Shown in pieces: positions 54,599-64,000 of a stretch of DNA of 64,000 nucleotides. The stretch spans positions 26,993,853 through 27,057,852 of the forward strand of contig AP025067.1 of NCBI GenBank assembly GCA_036186865.1. The letters run 5' to 3'. The stretch is from Eustoma russellianum. Its lineage: Eukaryota > Streptophyta > Magnoliopsida > Gentianales > Gentianaceae. The notes beneath the pieces were generated by a model. It did no database searches. It saw only the letters and a program-made list of their open reading frames with translations, and was not told where the DNA came from. Position 1 is the stretch's first letter, and each line of letters starts with the position of its first letter. A program made the translations under genes and the position numbers.

Positions 54599-55110
54599 CT
54601 ATGTCCTTCCACCGTCCTTTTCTTCATGCCAAATCAAAGTTGATGGTCCTTCCGCACACAATAGAAATAGGCATGCGAGAGGATCTCCATGTCGGATGCC
54701 TCTTGAGGTTTGAATTGGTGGCGTCGGTTCTCCATTGATGAGAATCGAATTTGTCAATGAAGAAATGCATTTCATGATTCGAGATTCAAAGCGTTCTGCG
54801 AAAACCATTCTTGTCGTAACCCAATATAGCTACCCCCATTCAACATAGTCAAAGGCTTTATATAAGTGGAGTTGAGCCCCAAGTAGGATCCGGATGAAGG
54901 TTGTTGAGTCTGCATATTGTGGAAGGCCTCAAATGCTATTATGACATTGTCCTTAATTAGGTGGTGTTGGATGAACGCGTTCTGTGCCTCATCTATGACT
55001 GATCCAATGACTTGCTTTAGCCTGTTCACTATCACTACCTTGTAAGTAGCATTGCAAAGCCCAATAGGGCGATATTCTGAAACCTGCATAGGGCATTTTA
55101 CCTCGGGTAC
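54599..55110 (-). pseudogene. LINE reverse transcriptase fragment (broken)
   Basis: Minus strand: VSEYRPIGLCNATYKVV, NRLKQVIGSVIDEAQNAF, then a frame change, and SILINGEPTPPIQTSRGIRH followed by GDPLACLFLL. YRPI.LCN and RG.R.GDPL are plant L1-type reverse transcriptase motifs. Its 5' side is cut at 55110 by a solo LTR whose duplication GGTAC belongs to the LINE coding text. Confidence 0.82.
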
Positions 55111-56543
55111 TGTTAGGAAATTAACCGAGATCACTGCAAAACGCGCAGCGAAAAAACAAAAACTTGATCTCCGATTTCCTATCAAGGATCCATGTTGTTC
55201 GTTTAACTCGATGAAAGAAACTCGAAAATTACCTTTGTAAATCCGAATTACGCAGATGAAGCAGGTGCGAAAATATGATCACCCTCTGTCGGTATCCACA
55301 CGAATGCTTCCGTCCGGAGTGCTAGCTCTTCAAACGGCGCGGCCGAAGAACTCGGTTTTTCACAAAAACGGCTCTAGGGTTTCTTTGATGATTCTGTGTA
55401 TTTTTCGTGTGTAGTGTATACGAGATACACAAATATATATACACATACGTAGACATCAAAATCCGAGTCCTATTAGTTGATGCCAATCAAAATCCATATC
55501 AGATATGGATTCTATCAGGATATTCAAAATCCATATCAGATATGGATTCTCTCGTTATTATCCGATAATACACATGTATATATAATCACAAAAAAAACGA
55601 AAATAATAATAATAATTAATATCCAATATTAATATTAATATTAAAAACGATAATAATAATAATAATTAATATCCAATATTAATATTATTAATATTATTAA
55701 TCTCAGCCTTACGCATTCTTGTGTGTGACCCGATAGGCCCATATTAATTGGCAGTTGATTAAATCTCTATTAAACCAACAAGTCGTAATTGGCCTCTAGC
55801 AAGGCATTACAACTACCCAATTAATACGAGTAAAGTCTAACTAGCCTAATAATAGTACATGCATTAATCCCTTTGTCACACGATATCCAGTTTGAACATA
55901 AGTCATGGTCAGCGTCATACTTATATAGTTCAAACATATGATTACTCGATCTCTAAGTAGACTGATAAAACAAATGATATTGATCACACTATCAATTCAT
56001 TTGAGCACGGCCATGCATTTCACAGTCTCACTAATCGAGGGGCCCAAATATATCTCTCTCAAAAGAGAGGGACAAATTCTATCTTGATTGTTCAATATCC
56101 TCTACATAATTTCTATCACATTCAATCATGGCCTTTATTATTATCCAGTTACGGATAACGTTTGATCATGTCAAAATATAATAGTCCTTATGTTGGAAAC
56201 TATCACAATCTCAAGTCAAAGGATTAAAACATGACTATCATGAGATTTACTTATGACGCTAATCCATGTAGCAATCTCATGATGGGTCTATCCAATACAC
56301 TGTTCTCTAACAAGTATCTATGAGATTGATTCGTATCACCATACACATAATCATCTCATGATTATCAAATCAATACTCATACTGATTATAAATTATTTTA
56401 TCTCCATAACAATAATGAATCAGGAACATATATCAAAATTGTGTAACATACTAACCAACAATAATGATAATAAAACCTCTTTTATTAATAATAAATGCAT
56501 AACATAAATATCCAAATCATGGCCTAGGGCACATACACTAATA
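55111..56543 (+). mobile_element. Solo LTR (copia-type) inserted in the LINE
   Basis: 1433 bp starting TGTTAGGAAATTAACCG and ending GGGCACATACACTAATA, flanked by the perfect 5-bp repeat GGTAC (55106-55110 and 56544-56548). No coding part and only one LTR, so the internal region was lost by recombination. Tandem ATTAATATTA units lie at about 55596-55700. It is unrelated in sequence to the LTRs of A, B, D and E. Confidence 0.85.
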
Positions 56544-56558
56544 GGTACATGGTAGAGG

Positions 56559-57397
56559 TGTTAGAAAAGTACGTTAAAGTACTCTTCCAAAATGCCACAA
56601 ACTTATATAAAGCTTATATGAGGTTGTTTGAGAGTTTGAAGTTATGTAATGAACACTTTAATCTTGAAATAAGTCACTTGGATCGATCTATGTCTAGGCT
56701 AGATCGAACCAAGTGAATGCTAGAATAAAGTTAAGTGTTCTGGACGACTTGGATCGATCAATGTAAGAGACATCGATCGATCGATGTGCTATGTTGCAAC
56801 TCTGGGAGCATTCTGTCCAACATAGATCGATCACATCGAACAATCTATGTGACATCGATCGATCGATGTAAAACAGAATGATAAGTGAAAGTTTTTGTCC
56901 GACTTTGATCGATCACATCGATCGATCGAAGTGACATCGATCAATCGATGTGCCAACGGACAGAACTGTTCAGCTTGAATTGCATCTTTTGGTCCAAGGT
57001 TCATCTCCCTTATCCTATGAACGGTAATCAACTGCTATTGGAGGTTGAAAAGAGGCTGAGACTTGTTTCAAAAGGGCTTTAAAACATACCACAAGATCTA
57101 TATGTATGAGATCTTGGTATCTTCAACATATACAATTGTTTTCTTGCAAAACTTAAGAAAACTCTCAGCATTCTTCTTCATCTCCTTCTTATATATCATT
57201 TCCTTCAAAAAGCAAGTTCAATCCTCTTCTCCTAGAGCAAAGGAAAGGAGGATAGCCATTATATCCTGGGAAGCATTTGCTTGAAGACTACCTTGCTCTT
57301 CGGTAGGAGAAAAATTGTTTTAAAGACAGTGACTAACTTGTCACGTCTCGGCTTTGTCGTTTCTTGGTTGTTCATATTCCTACCATATTTTCTTACA
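56559..57397 (+). repeat. 5' LTR of element D
   Basis: Begins TGTTAGAAAAGTACG. Between 56748 and 56960 it has a cluster of ATCGATCG motifs, with perfect 18-bp palindromes ACATCGATCGATCGATGT at 56770-56787 and 56852-56869. It ends TTTTCTTACA. Confidence 0.92.
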
Positions 57398-57415
57398 ATC
57401 TTAAAGCAATTTTAG

Positions 57416-58160
57416 TTGAATATGGCAACCAGACAAGCACATGTTCCTGATATGTCTAAGATGGAGCCATTCGATGGCAAATTCTTCAAAAGATGGGCGG
57501 CCAAGGTGCTATTCTTCCTGGAGATGATTTCTGTTTCTTACGTGTTAACACGAGACAAACCAACGGATGAAACAGAAAGCATCAAATATGAGGCTGACAA
57601 CACAACTTGTAGAGGACATATTCTGCGCTTCCTCTCCAATTCATTGTTTGACATATATGTCAAATTCTCGTCAGCAAAAGATATTTGGACTGCGCTTCAA
57701 AACAAATATGGTTCTGAAGATGTTGGCAAAAAAAAGTATGTGGTCAGTGAATTTCTGAAATTCCAAATGGTGGACCACATACCAATCAACGATTAGATTC
57801 ACCAATACCAACAATTGGTGGATAATATAGAGCAAGAAGGCATCAAAGTTGATGAGACGTTTCAAGCAGCCTCTTTGCTGGAGAAGCTTCCTTCTTCTTG
57901 GAGTAAATACAAGAAGAGAGGCAAGCATGACGATGCCAAGTTGACCTTGGATGGAGTCATCAAGCACATTCGAATTGAAGAGAATAATCGGCTTGATGAC
58001 AATGGACGTGATGAAGATCAATCTTGAGCCAATGTGGTGGATCACAAGCCTAAAGGGCGGAAAGTTCAACAAAATGGCAAAGGTAAGTCATTCATGCAGG
58101 GACAAGGACAGAAGAAGATGAAAGGAGCGTGCTGGGTGTGCAGAAAGCTTGGACACAGAG
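57416..58160 (+). pseudogene. Element D Gag (interrupted by two stops)
   Basis: Starts 18 bases after the LTR (ATG 57416 or 57421-57423), an unusually short leader. Seen: MEPFDGKFFKRWAAKVLFFL, YVLTRDKP, FQAASLLEKLPSSW and IKHIRIEENNR, then a CCHC-like knuckle CWVCRKLGHRVAKC near 58128. TAG at 57794 and TGA at 58025 interrupt one otherwise continuous frame. Confidence 0.82.
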
Positions 58161-59488
58161 TAGCCAAGTGCAATCAACGGAAAGGCCAACCAAGCAACCA
58201 AGCACATCTGGTAGAATCTTCAAAGACGAATGAAGAAGTCATTGCTGCAGTCATCTTATCTGAGGTAAACATTGTCAGTGGTGCTTTGGAATGGGTGGTA
58301 GATACAGGGGCTATCAAGCACATTGCCACTAGCAAGGATCTATTTTTTGAATATCAAGAAATAGATGATGGCGAACAAGTCTTCTTGGGAGATGCACATG
58401 GTATCAAAGTTCTTGGTAAAGGAAAGGTGCTCCTCAAGTTGACTTCTGGCAAGAGACTGGAGTTGAATAATGTGCTACACGTTCCTGCAATGCGTAGGAA
58501 CTTGATTTCCAGAGTACTACTGAACAAGGCTAATATTAAACTTGTTCTTGAGTCTGATAAGCTTATTCTTTCTATGAACGAGGAGTTTGTCGGAAAAGGA
58601 TACTGCTCCGGGGGTTTACTTGTTTTGGATGCAATTTGTTTTATGAATAATAAGAATGCATCTAGTTCTGCTTATGTTGTTGATTCCTTTGATATTTGGC
58701 ATGCTAGACTAGGTTATGTTAACAAGGATGCATTAAAGAGATTAAAGTTCACCAACTTAATTTCTTATGCATGTGAAGATGATTTTGGAAAGTGTGAGTT
58801 TTGTGTAGAAGCAAAACATCATAAGAAATCATTTAAGTCTGTTGAAAGAACAACCGATAAGTTAGAACTTATACATAGTGATCTTGGTGACTTTAAAGGC
58901 TATACAAGTAAAGGTGGTAAAAAGTACTACATTACTTTTATTGACGATTTTTCTAGATACACTAGAATTTACTTGTTAGCTCATAAAGATGAATCTGAGA
59001 GCATGTTCAGTAGCTATAAGAATGAAGTTGAAAATCAACTAGATAGAAAGATTAAAAGGTTGAGGACAGATAGAGGAGGTGAGTATAATGTGTTATCTTT
59101 ACAAAGGTTTTGTGAAGATAATGGAATTATACATGAGTTCACACCACCTTACACTCCTCAATCTAACGGAGTCGCTGAAAGGAAAAATAGAACACTTAAA
59201 GATATGATGAATGCATTGCTTATAAGTTCAGGTTTGCCTAATAATATGTGGGGAGAGGCAATCCTTTTGGCATGTCATATCTTGAATAGAATCCCGCATA
59301 AGAAGACCAATAAAACTCTTTATGAGCTTTGGAAAGGTTATGCACCCAACTTGAATTATTTCAAAGTGTGGGGGTGTTTAGCCAAGGTTGGTATTCCGGA
59401 ATTCAAAATGAGTAAAATCGGTCCTAAGACTAATGTTTGTGTTTTCATAGGGTATGCTCAAAATAGTGCTGCATATAGATTCATGTAA
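58161..59488 (+). CDS. Element D protease and integrase
   Basis: Part of an open frame from 58034. Aspartic protease site WVVDTGAIKHIATS near 58290; zinc finger HARLGYVN...CEFCVEAK; integrase Asp in IHSDLGD, Asp in RTDRGGEY, Glu in VAERKN; the end KVWGCLAKVGIPEF and GYAQNSAAYRFM before TAA at 59486. Gly is replaced by Tyr in the usual RLGH (RLGY), which removes a zinc-binding His. Confidence 0.85.
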
Positions 59489-61250
59489 GTGGATAATGGT
59501 TCTATCATTGAATCTAAGAATGCTGAGTTTTTTGAGCATATTTTTCCTATGAAGAAAGAGTCATTGGTTAGTTCGGATTATGAAAGAGGTGAGTCTAGGA
59601 AAAGGTCTAATAATAATACTTCACCTAGAAGAAGTAAGAAAGAGTAGAAAAGTCTTTTGGAGATGACTTTGTCACTGCATTCATTTTAGAAAATTATCCA
59701 ACTACTTATCAAGAAGCGATTATGTCTATAGACTCTAAGTTTTGGAAAGAAGCTAATAATAGCGAACTTGAGTCTATACTTAGTAATAATACTTGGGAAC
59801 TCATAGACTTGCCTAGAGGATGTAAACCTATCAGTTGTAAGTGGGTCTTTAGAAAGAAACTAAAGGCGGACGATACAATTGATAAGTTTAAAGCTAGGCT
59901 TGTAGCTAAGGGATTTACCCAACAGGAAGGAATAGATTTCTTTGATACATATTCACCAGTTGCTAGGATAACATCTATTAGGGTGTTAGTAGCATTAGCT
60001 TCCATCTATAAATTAGTTGTACATCAAATGGATGTCAAAACAGCATTTCTAAATAGAGATTTAGAAGAAGAAATTTATATGAAACAACCGGAAGGGATGA
60101 TAGCTAAAGGCCAAGAACATAAGGTTTCTATGTTAAAGAAATCCTTATACGGTTTAAAACAGGCACCCAAGCAATGGCATGAGAAGTTTGACAATGCCAT
60201 GTTAACTAATGGGTATGTTGTAAATGAAAGTGATAGGTGCATTTATAGTAAATTTGAAAATCTTGATGGTGTAATTGTTTGCTTATATGTGGATGATTTG
60301 TTAATCTTTGGCACAAGTCTTGATGTTGTGAATGGTACTAAATCGTTTTTATCCTCTGTTTTTGAAATGAAAGACATGAGAAAAGCGGATTTAATACTAT
60401 GTCTAAGGTTAATAGAGAAATGTGGGGGGTATATGCTTTCACAATCTCATTATGTTGAAAAGATTTTGAGAAAGTTTAACCATTTTGATGTTAAACCCGT
60501 TAGCACCCATATGATGCATCCATAAGATTGGAAAAAAATAAACATGATGGTGTTTCTCAATGTGAATACGCTAGGATCATTGGTAGTGTCATGTACCTAA
60601 TGAATTGTACTAGGGCAGATATTGCGTATTCTGTAAATCGGTTAGCTAGATATACTACTCATAGTCCAAGTAAAGAGCATTGAGATGCATTGAAACGAGT
60701 GTTGAGATATCTAAGGGGAACTATGGATCTAGGACTTACCTTTACCGGAAGTCCTGCTGTCTTAGAAGGTTATTGTGACGTTAATTGGGTCACAGATAAC
60801 GATGAAATAAACTCCACCAGTGGATATGTATTTATTTTGGGTGGTGGTGCCATTTCGTGGAAATCCTCTAAACAAACTTGTAAAGCTAAATCAACAATGG
60901 AATCAGAATTTGTTGCTTTAGAATTTGCTTGTTCAGAGGCGGAATGGTTAAGGAATTTTCTTGTTGATAGTCCTTTGTGGACTAAGCCTATGCCTTCCGT
61001 GTTTGTTCATTGTGATTCACAGGCAGCAATTGCTCGAGCAAGGAACAAAATATATAATGAGAAGAGCCGGTACATCCATTTGAGGCACAACATTGTGCGT
61101 GACTTGATTAGTTCTGGGGTGGTTAACTTGGAGTACATAAGGACCGAGTTGAACCTTGCAGACCCTTTAACTAAAGGCTTGAACCGTAAGATGGTTCTAA
61201 AAACATCAAGAGGAATGGGACTTTATTCGTCGGATGTGAATTCTCTATGA
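59489..61250 (+). pseudogene. Element D reverse transcriptase and RNase H (frameshifted)
   Basis: After a stop and shift near 59650 reverse transcriptase runs from 59722: NTWELIDLPRGCKP, ARLVAKGFTQQEGIDF, MDVKTAFLN, SLYGLKQAPKQWHEKF and the intact catalytic LYVDDLLIFG near 60290. A shift near 60525 and a TGA where TGG is expected (about 60681) precede RNase H: GYCDVNW, GGGAISWKSSKQ, TMESEFVAL, DSQAAIARA and NLADPLTKG. The stop is TGA at 61248-61250. Confidence 0.85.
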
Positions 61251-61824
61251 CAGGAACCCAACTCGCTATTAGTAGAGATCCTACAAACGGAGTTCAATGC
61301 AGTAAGAACACGTCATAGAAGAATTCTGTAAAGTACTATCATATTTGTCCTTTCCTATGTTGATGTTTGTGGATAGTACTTACTGCATATTTGAGGGTGA
61401 GATTTAAGTCTCTTAATGGATGATTCATAGCCATTGTAGATGGTGCTGTGTTACAGTACACACTTGATGAATATCACCTATATAAGTGTGAAAGTGGGAC
61501 CGCTTCCTTTGAGAGTCTGGAAAACTCTATAGAGCGCTTATGAATTCTGGGATTGGGTGCAGGGCTTTTAATGCACCACACCGCGAACTTGTATGAAGTT
61601 AGATAATAGCATGTCGTTCGTATGTTCATATAAACAATAGTGAAGTAAGTGGTTCAAGACGATTATCACCCTATTTCCATTTATATAACTTCGAATTGTA
61701 CTACCGGACAGTTCAAGACGTTTGTCACCGCTCCACTATGTGTCATTATCTTCATTTGATAGTGAAGAAGTCCGTTGACTATCGTATGGAAGGCTTGTAT
61801 ATAAGTTTGGATCATGTGAGAGAT
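61251..61824 (+). other. Element D 3' untranslated region
   Basis: Non-coding, ending in a weak purine tract GTGAGAGAT before the LTR, where element A has GTGGGGGAT. It shares GGACCGCTTC with element A. Confidence 0.7.
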
Positions 61825-62656
61825 TGTTGGAAAAGTACGTTAAAGTACTCTTCCTAAATGCTCCAAACTTATATAAAGCTTATATGAGGTTGTTTGAGAG
61901 TTTGAAGTGATGTAATGAACACTTTAATCTTGAAATATGTCAATTGGATCGACCTATGTCTAGGCTGGAACGAACCAAGTGAATGATGGAATAAAGTTAA
62001 GTGTTCTGGACAAATTGGATCGATCAATGTAAGAGACATCGATCGATCGATGTATACTTCGATCGATCGATGTGCTATGTTGCAACTCTGGGAGCATTCT
62101 GTCCAACATAGATCGATCACATCGATCGATCGATGTAATCGATCGATGTAAGACAGAATGATAAGTGAAAGTTTCTGTCCGACTTCGATCGATCACATCG
62201 ATCGATCGATGTGCCAACGGAAAGAACTGTTCAGCTTGAATTGCATCTTTTGGTCCAAGGTTTATCTCCCTTCGCCTATGAACGGTAATCAGATGCTATT
62301 GGAGTTTGAAAAGAGGCTGAGACTTGTTTCAAAAGGGCTTTAAAACATATCCCAAGATCTATATATGAGATCTTGGTATCTTCAACATATACAATTGTTT
62401 TCTTGCAAAACTTAAGAAAACTCTCAGCATTCTTCTTAATCTCCTTCTTATCTATCATTTACTTCAAAAAGCAAGTTCAATCCTCTTCTCCTAGAGCAAA
62501 GGAAAAGAGGGTAGCCGTTATATCCTGGGAAACATTTGCTTGAAGACTACCTTGCTCTTCGGTAGGAGCAAAATTGCTTTAAAGACAGTGACTAACTTGT
62601 CACGTCTCGGCTTTGTTGTTTCTTGGTTGTTCATATTCCTACCATATTTTCTCACA
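61825..62656 (+). repeat. 3' LTR of element D
   Basis: Perfect 18-bp palindromes at 62036-62053, 62119-62136 and 62195-62212, plus partial units; ends TTTTCTCACA, then the AGAGG duplication. Confidence 0.92.
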
Positions 62657-62661
62657 AGAGG

Positions 62662-62999
62662 TATGTGTGTAGAAGTAAATAAAATAATACACACTGTAAC
62701 TCGTATACACATAAATACATATTGTATACACACATACACTGTATAAATGTATAAAAGTACATGCATACTTATGTTATTAATATACGATAGTAACTTGGTA
62801 TAGTATACTGTTAGTTCACTTGTATATAGAAAGAATGGATGTAAAACCAAATGGTAAACTAGCCGTTAGAACTATTAATCATTATATAAAGGCTTTCCTT
62901 TGTACACAAATACTTTCATTCAGTTTTCAATATGGGTCTTCAAAATTTCTACATAGCATCTGAGGCATGAGTTCAAAGAAGAAGAAGTTGTTGCTTACA
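62662..62999. other. Intergenic, (AC/TA)-rich
   Basis: ACACATA and ATACAC runs; a TATATAAAGG at about 62884 could be a TATA box but no downstream gene is clear. Confidence 0.4.
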
Positions 63000-63225
63000 T
63001 ACCTCAACTTCCAGTCTTCAAATCTCTGTCTTCTTAGATGTTGGGGCTTCAGTCATGACTTGACTGATAAGTTCATCCTTTTTTTCCAGCAAAACGACAG
63101 CCTTCAACTATTCATTTTCATTCATCATCTTTGCAATTTCGTCGGTTTTCTTTTGTCTGAGACAGAAGACATACCGAGCATAACCTTCTTTGGCCACACA
63201 AATTTCTTCATAGCAGCCGTTTTAG
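63000..63225 (-). pseudogene. Unidentified exon-like remnant
   Basis: On the minus strand one frame reads about 70 residues: YEEICVAKEGYARYVFC, KKTDEIAKMMNENE, a TAG, LKAVVLLEKKDELISQVM, TEAPTSKKTEI, a TGA, and RLEVE, followed by a splice-donor-like GTATGTAAG. The charged, helical text looks coding but has two stops. I do not recognise the family. Confidence 0.4.
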
Positions 63226-63242
63226 TCTTCACATCATTACCC

Positions 63243-63490
63243 CCAATGCTTTAAAAGCTCTCGTCTATAACGAAGCAAAGGAGGTCAAGTAAACTCAACC
63301 TTATCCATATGTAAACATGGAGGTGGTTTCCGGATGACACATATTAAAAATTGCGTCAATTTGTTTCGATTGAATCTTACTTTACAAAAAAAGCATAACA
63401 AAAATTGCGTCAATTTGTGTCGATTGACTGTAACTTCACAAGAAGCGCAGTCAATTTAGTAAGTCATTTTGTTTTATTCCATCATACAAA
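63243..63490 (-). repeat. SINE-like repeat, family 1, with stuttered middle
   Basis: AAAGCTCTCGTCTATAACG, CATATGTAAACATGGAGG and GATTGACTGTAACTTCACAAG match the family; AAAAATTGCGTCAATTTGT occurs twice 55 bp apart. Confidence 0.6.
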
Positions 63491-64000
63491 AAACGCACCC
63501 CGTTTAGTCTTACTGCTAAAAATTTTTTGGTTAGCTGTATATCTGGTGATTTATGTTGTAAATGTGAGACAAAATCTACCCGCTCAGATAAGATAAAAAT
63601 TTTCAGTTAGTCAAACAGTCAACGTAGTTCAGGTTCAGCTACTTGACTAGTCAATCTCGGCCAGAAGATATCAGCTTCGGCCTCCATCATCAACATTCAG
63701 AGCAAGTCATCTAAAATGACTAAGGCAAATCCAAGCATTTCTTAGTCTGTTCGGCTCGGCAGATTTAATTGCTCTTGGACAAAGCACACAGAGCAGCTCA
63801 GCTCGGCCATATTCCTAGTTGAACTCCAAAGGAACCACGGCTCAGCAATATGCTGGTTAACCAACTACTTCTAATCGGCCTCAACTATATTCAAATATGA
63901 GTATAACTTCACAAGGAATCAAGTTCTGTTCGGCCTCGGAATTGTTTCGGCCTCAGCACTTTGGTTGCTTCAAGCCCTAAACTCGTATTCGTCTCGGCTA
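63491..64000. other. Right edge, GGCTCGGC-rich non-coding text
   Basis: Contains recurring TCGGC(C/T)TC(A/G)GC strings; perhaps part of a repeat that continues outside the window. No gene seen. Confidence 0.35.

Larger units (their letters stand above)
56559..62656 (+). mobile_element. Copia LTR retrotransposon D
   Basis: 6.1 kb with LTRs of 839 and 832 bp (56559-57397 and 61825-62656), both starting TGTT(A/G)G and ending ACA, and a perfect 5-bp duplication AGAGG (56554-56558 and 62657-62661). Domains in copia order. Gag, leader and 3' region resemble element A, so both belong to one lineage. Coding is interrupted but all catalytic boxes can be found; LTR divergence is low to moderate, with an extra palindrome unit in the 3' LTR. 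Confidence 0.94.

Noticed and set aside
62540..62746. ORF spanning the end of LTR D
   Set aside because: Crosses the LTR border and target duplication; no family signature.

Overview
The window reads as nuclear DNA of a flowering plant, most likely a eudicot. The reasons are several intron-containing plant genes, Ty1/copia and Ty3/gypsy retrotransposons, Au-like and TTG-tailed SINEs, a Mutator-type element, and a piece of the plant mitochondrial nad1 gene. No species-level call is possible from the sequence alone. Most of the 64 kb is transposable-element DNA, layered by repeated insertion. Only three cellular genes stand out, all on the minus strand.

Layout: 1-932 holds SINE remnants. 933-17791 is copia element A, old and decayed, with TSD ATATA. 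Its reverse transcriptase is split by copia element B (5094-14826, SIRE-like, TSD TGCTG), whose two 2.5-kb LTRs are nearly identical. 17792-19375 is intergenic with SINEs. 19376-24353 is a class III peroxidase gene resembling PER11, with four exons; its introns carry SINEs and a decayed solo LTR, and its last exon contains a 10-N gap and an apparent frameshift. 24354-26880 is intergenic with SINE and foldback repeats. 26888-28265 is a probable proteasome assembly chaperone 1 gene with a 5'UTR intron. 28809-37395 is copia element E (minus strand, short LTRs), carrying two small Mutator-type MITEs with perfect 9-bp TSDs. 37396-39139 is SINE-rich intergenic DNA.

39140-40327 is a compact Mutator-like element with about 300-bp TIRs and a perfect 9-bp TSD. 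Its interior is a captured 5' piece of a caffeic acid O-methyltransferase-like gene (leader, exon 1 and the splice donor), that is, a Pack-MULE. A LINE 3' end (40440-40970), a mitochondrial nad1 insertion including a group II intron domain V (41245-41650) and a tandemly duplicated SINE-bearing block (42236-42906) follow. 43685-48291 is an apparently intact six-exon LAG1-type ceramide synthase gene (305 aa). 48300-52400 is SINE/MITE-rich. 52409-53930 is a gypsy integrase remnant. 54599-55110 is a LINE reverse transcriptase remnant cut by a solo LTR (55111-56543, TSD GGTAC). Copia element D (56559-62656, TSD AGAGG) lies 16 bp beyond that LTR. The right edge holds an unidentified exon-like remnant and a SINE.

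The cellular genes do not form a pathway: cell-wall/apoplast peroxidase, proteasome assembly and sphingolipid synthesis are simply neighbours. The most informative biology is the mobile DNA: the gene-capturing MULE, the datable nesting, the family of LTRs built around an 18-bp perfect palindrome, and two copia elements whose leader lacks the usual initiator-Met primer site.
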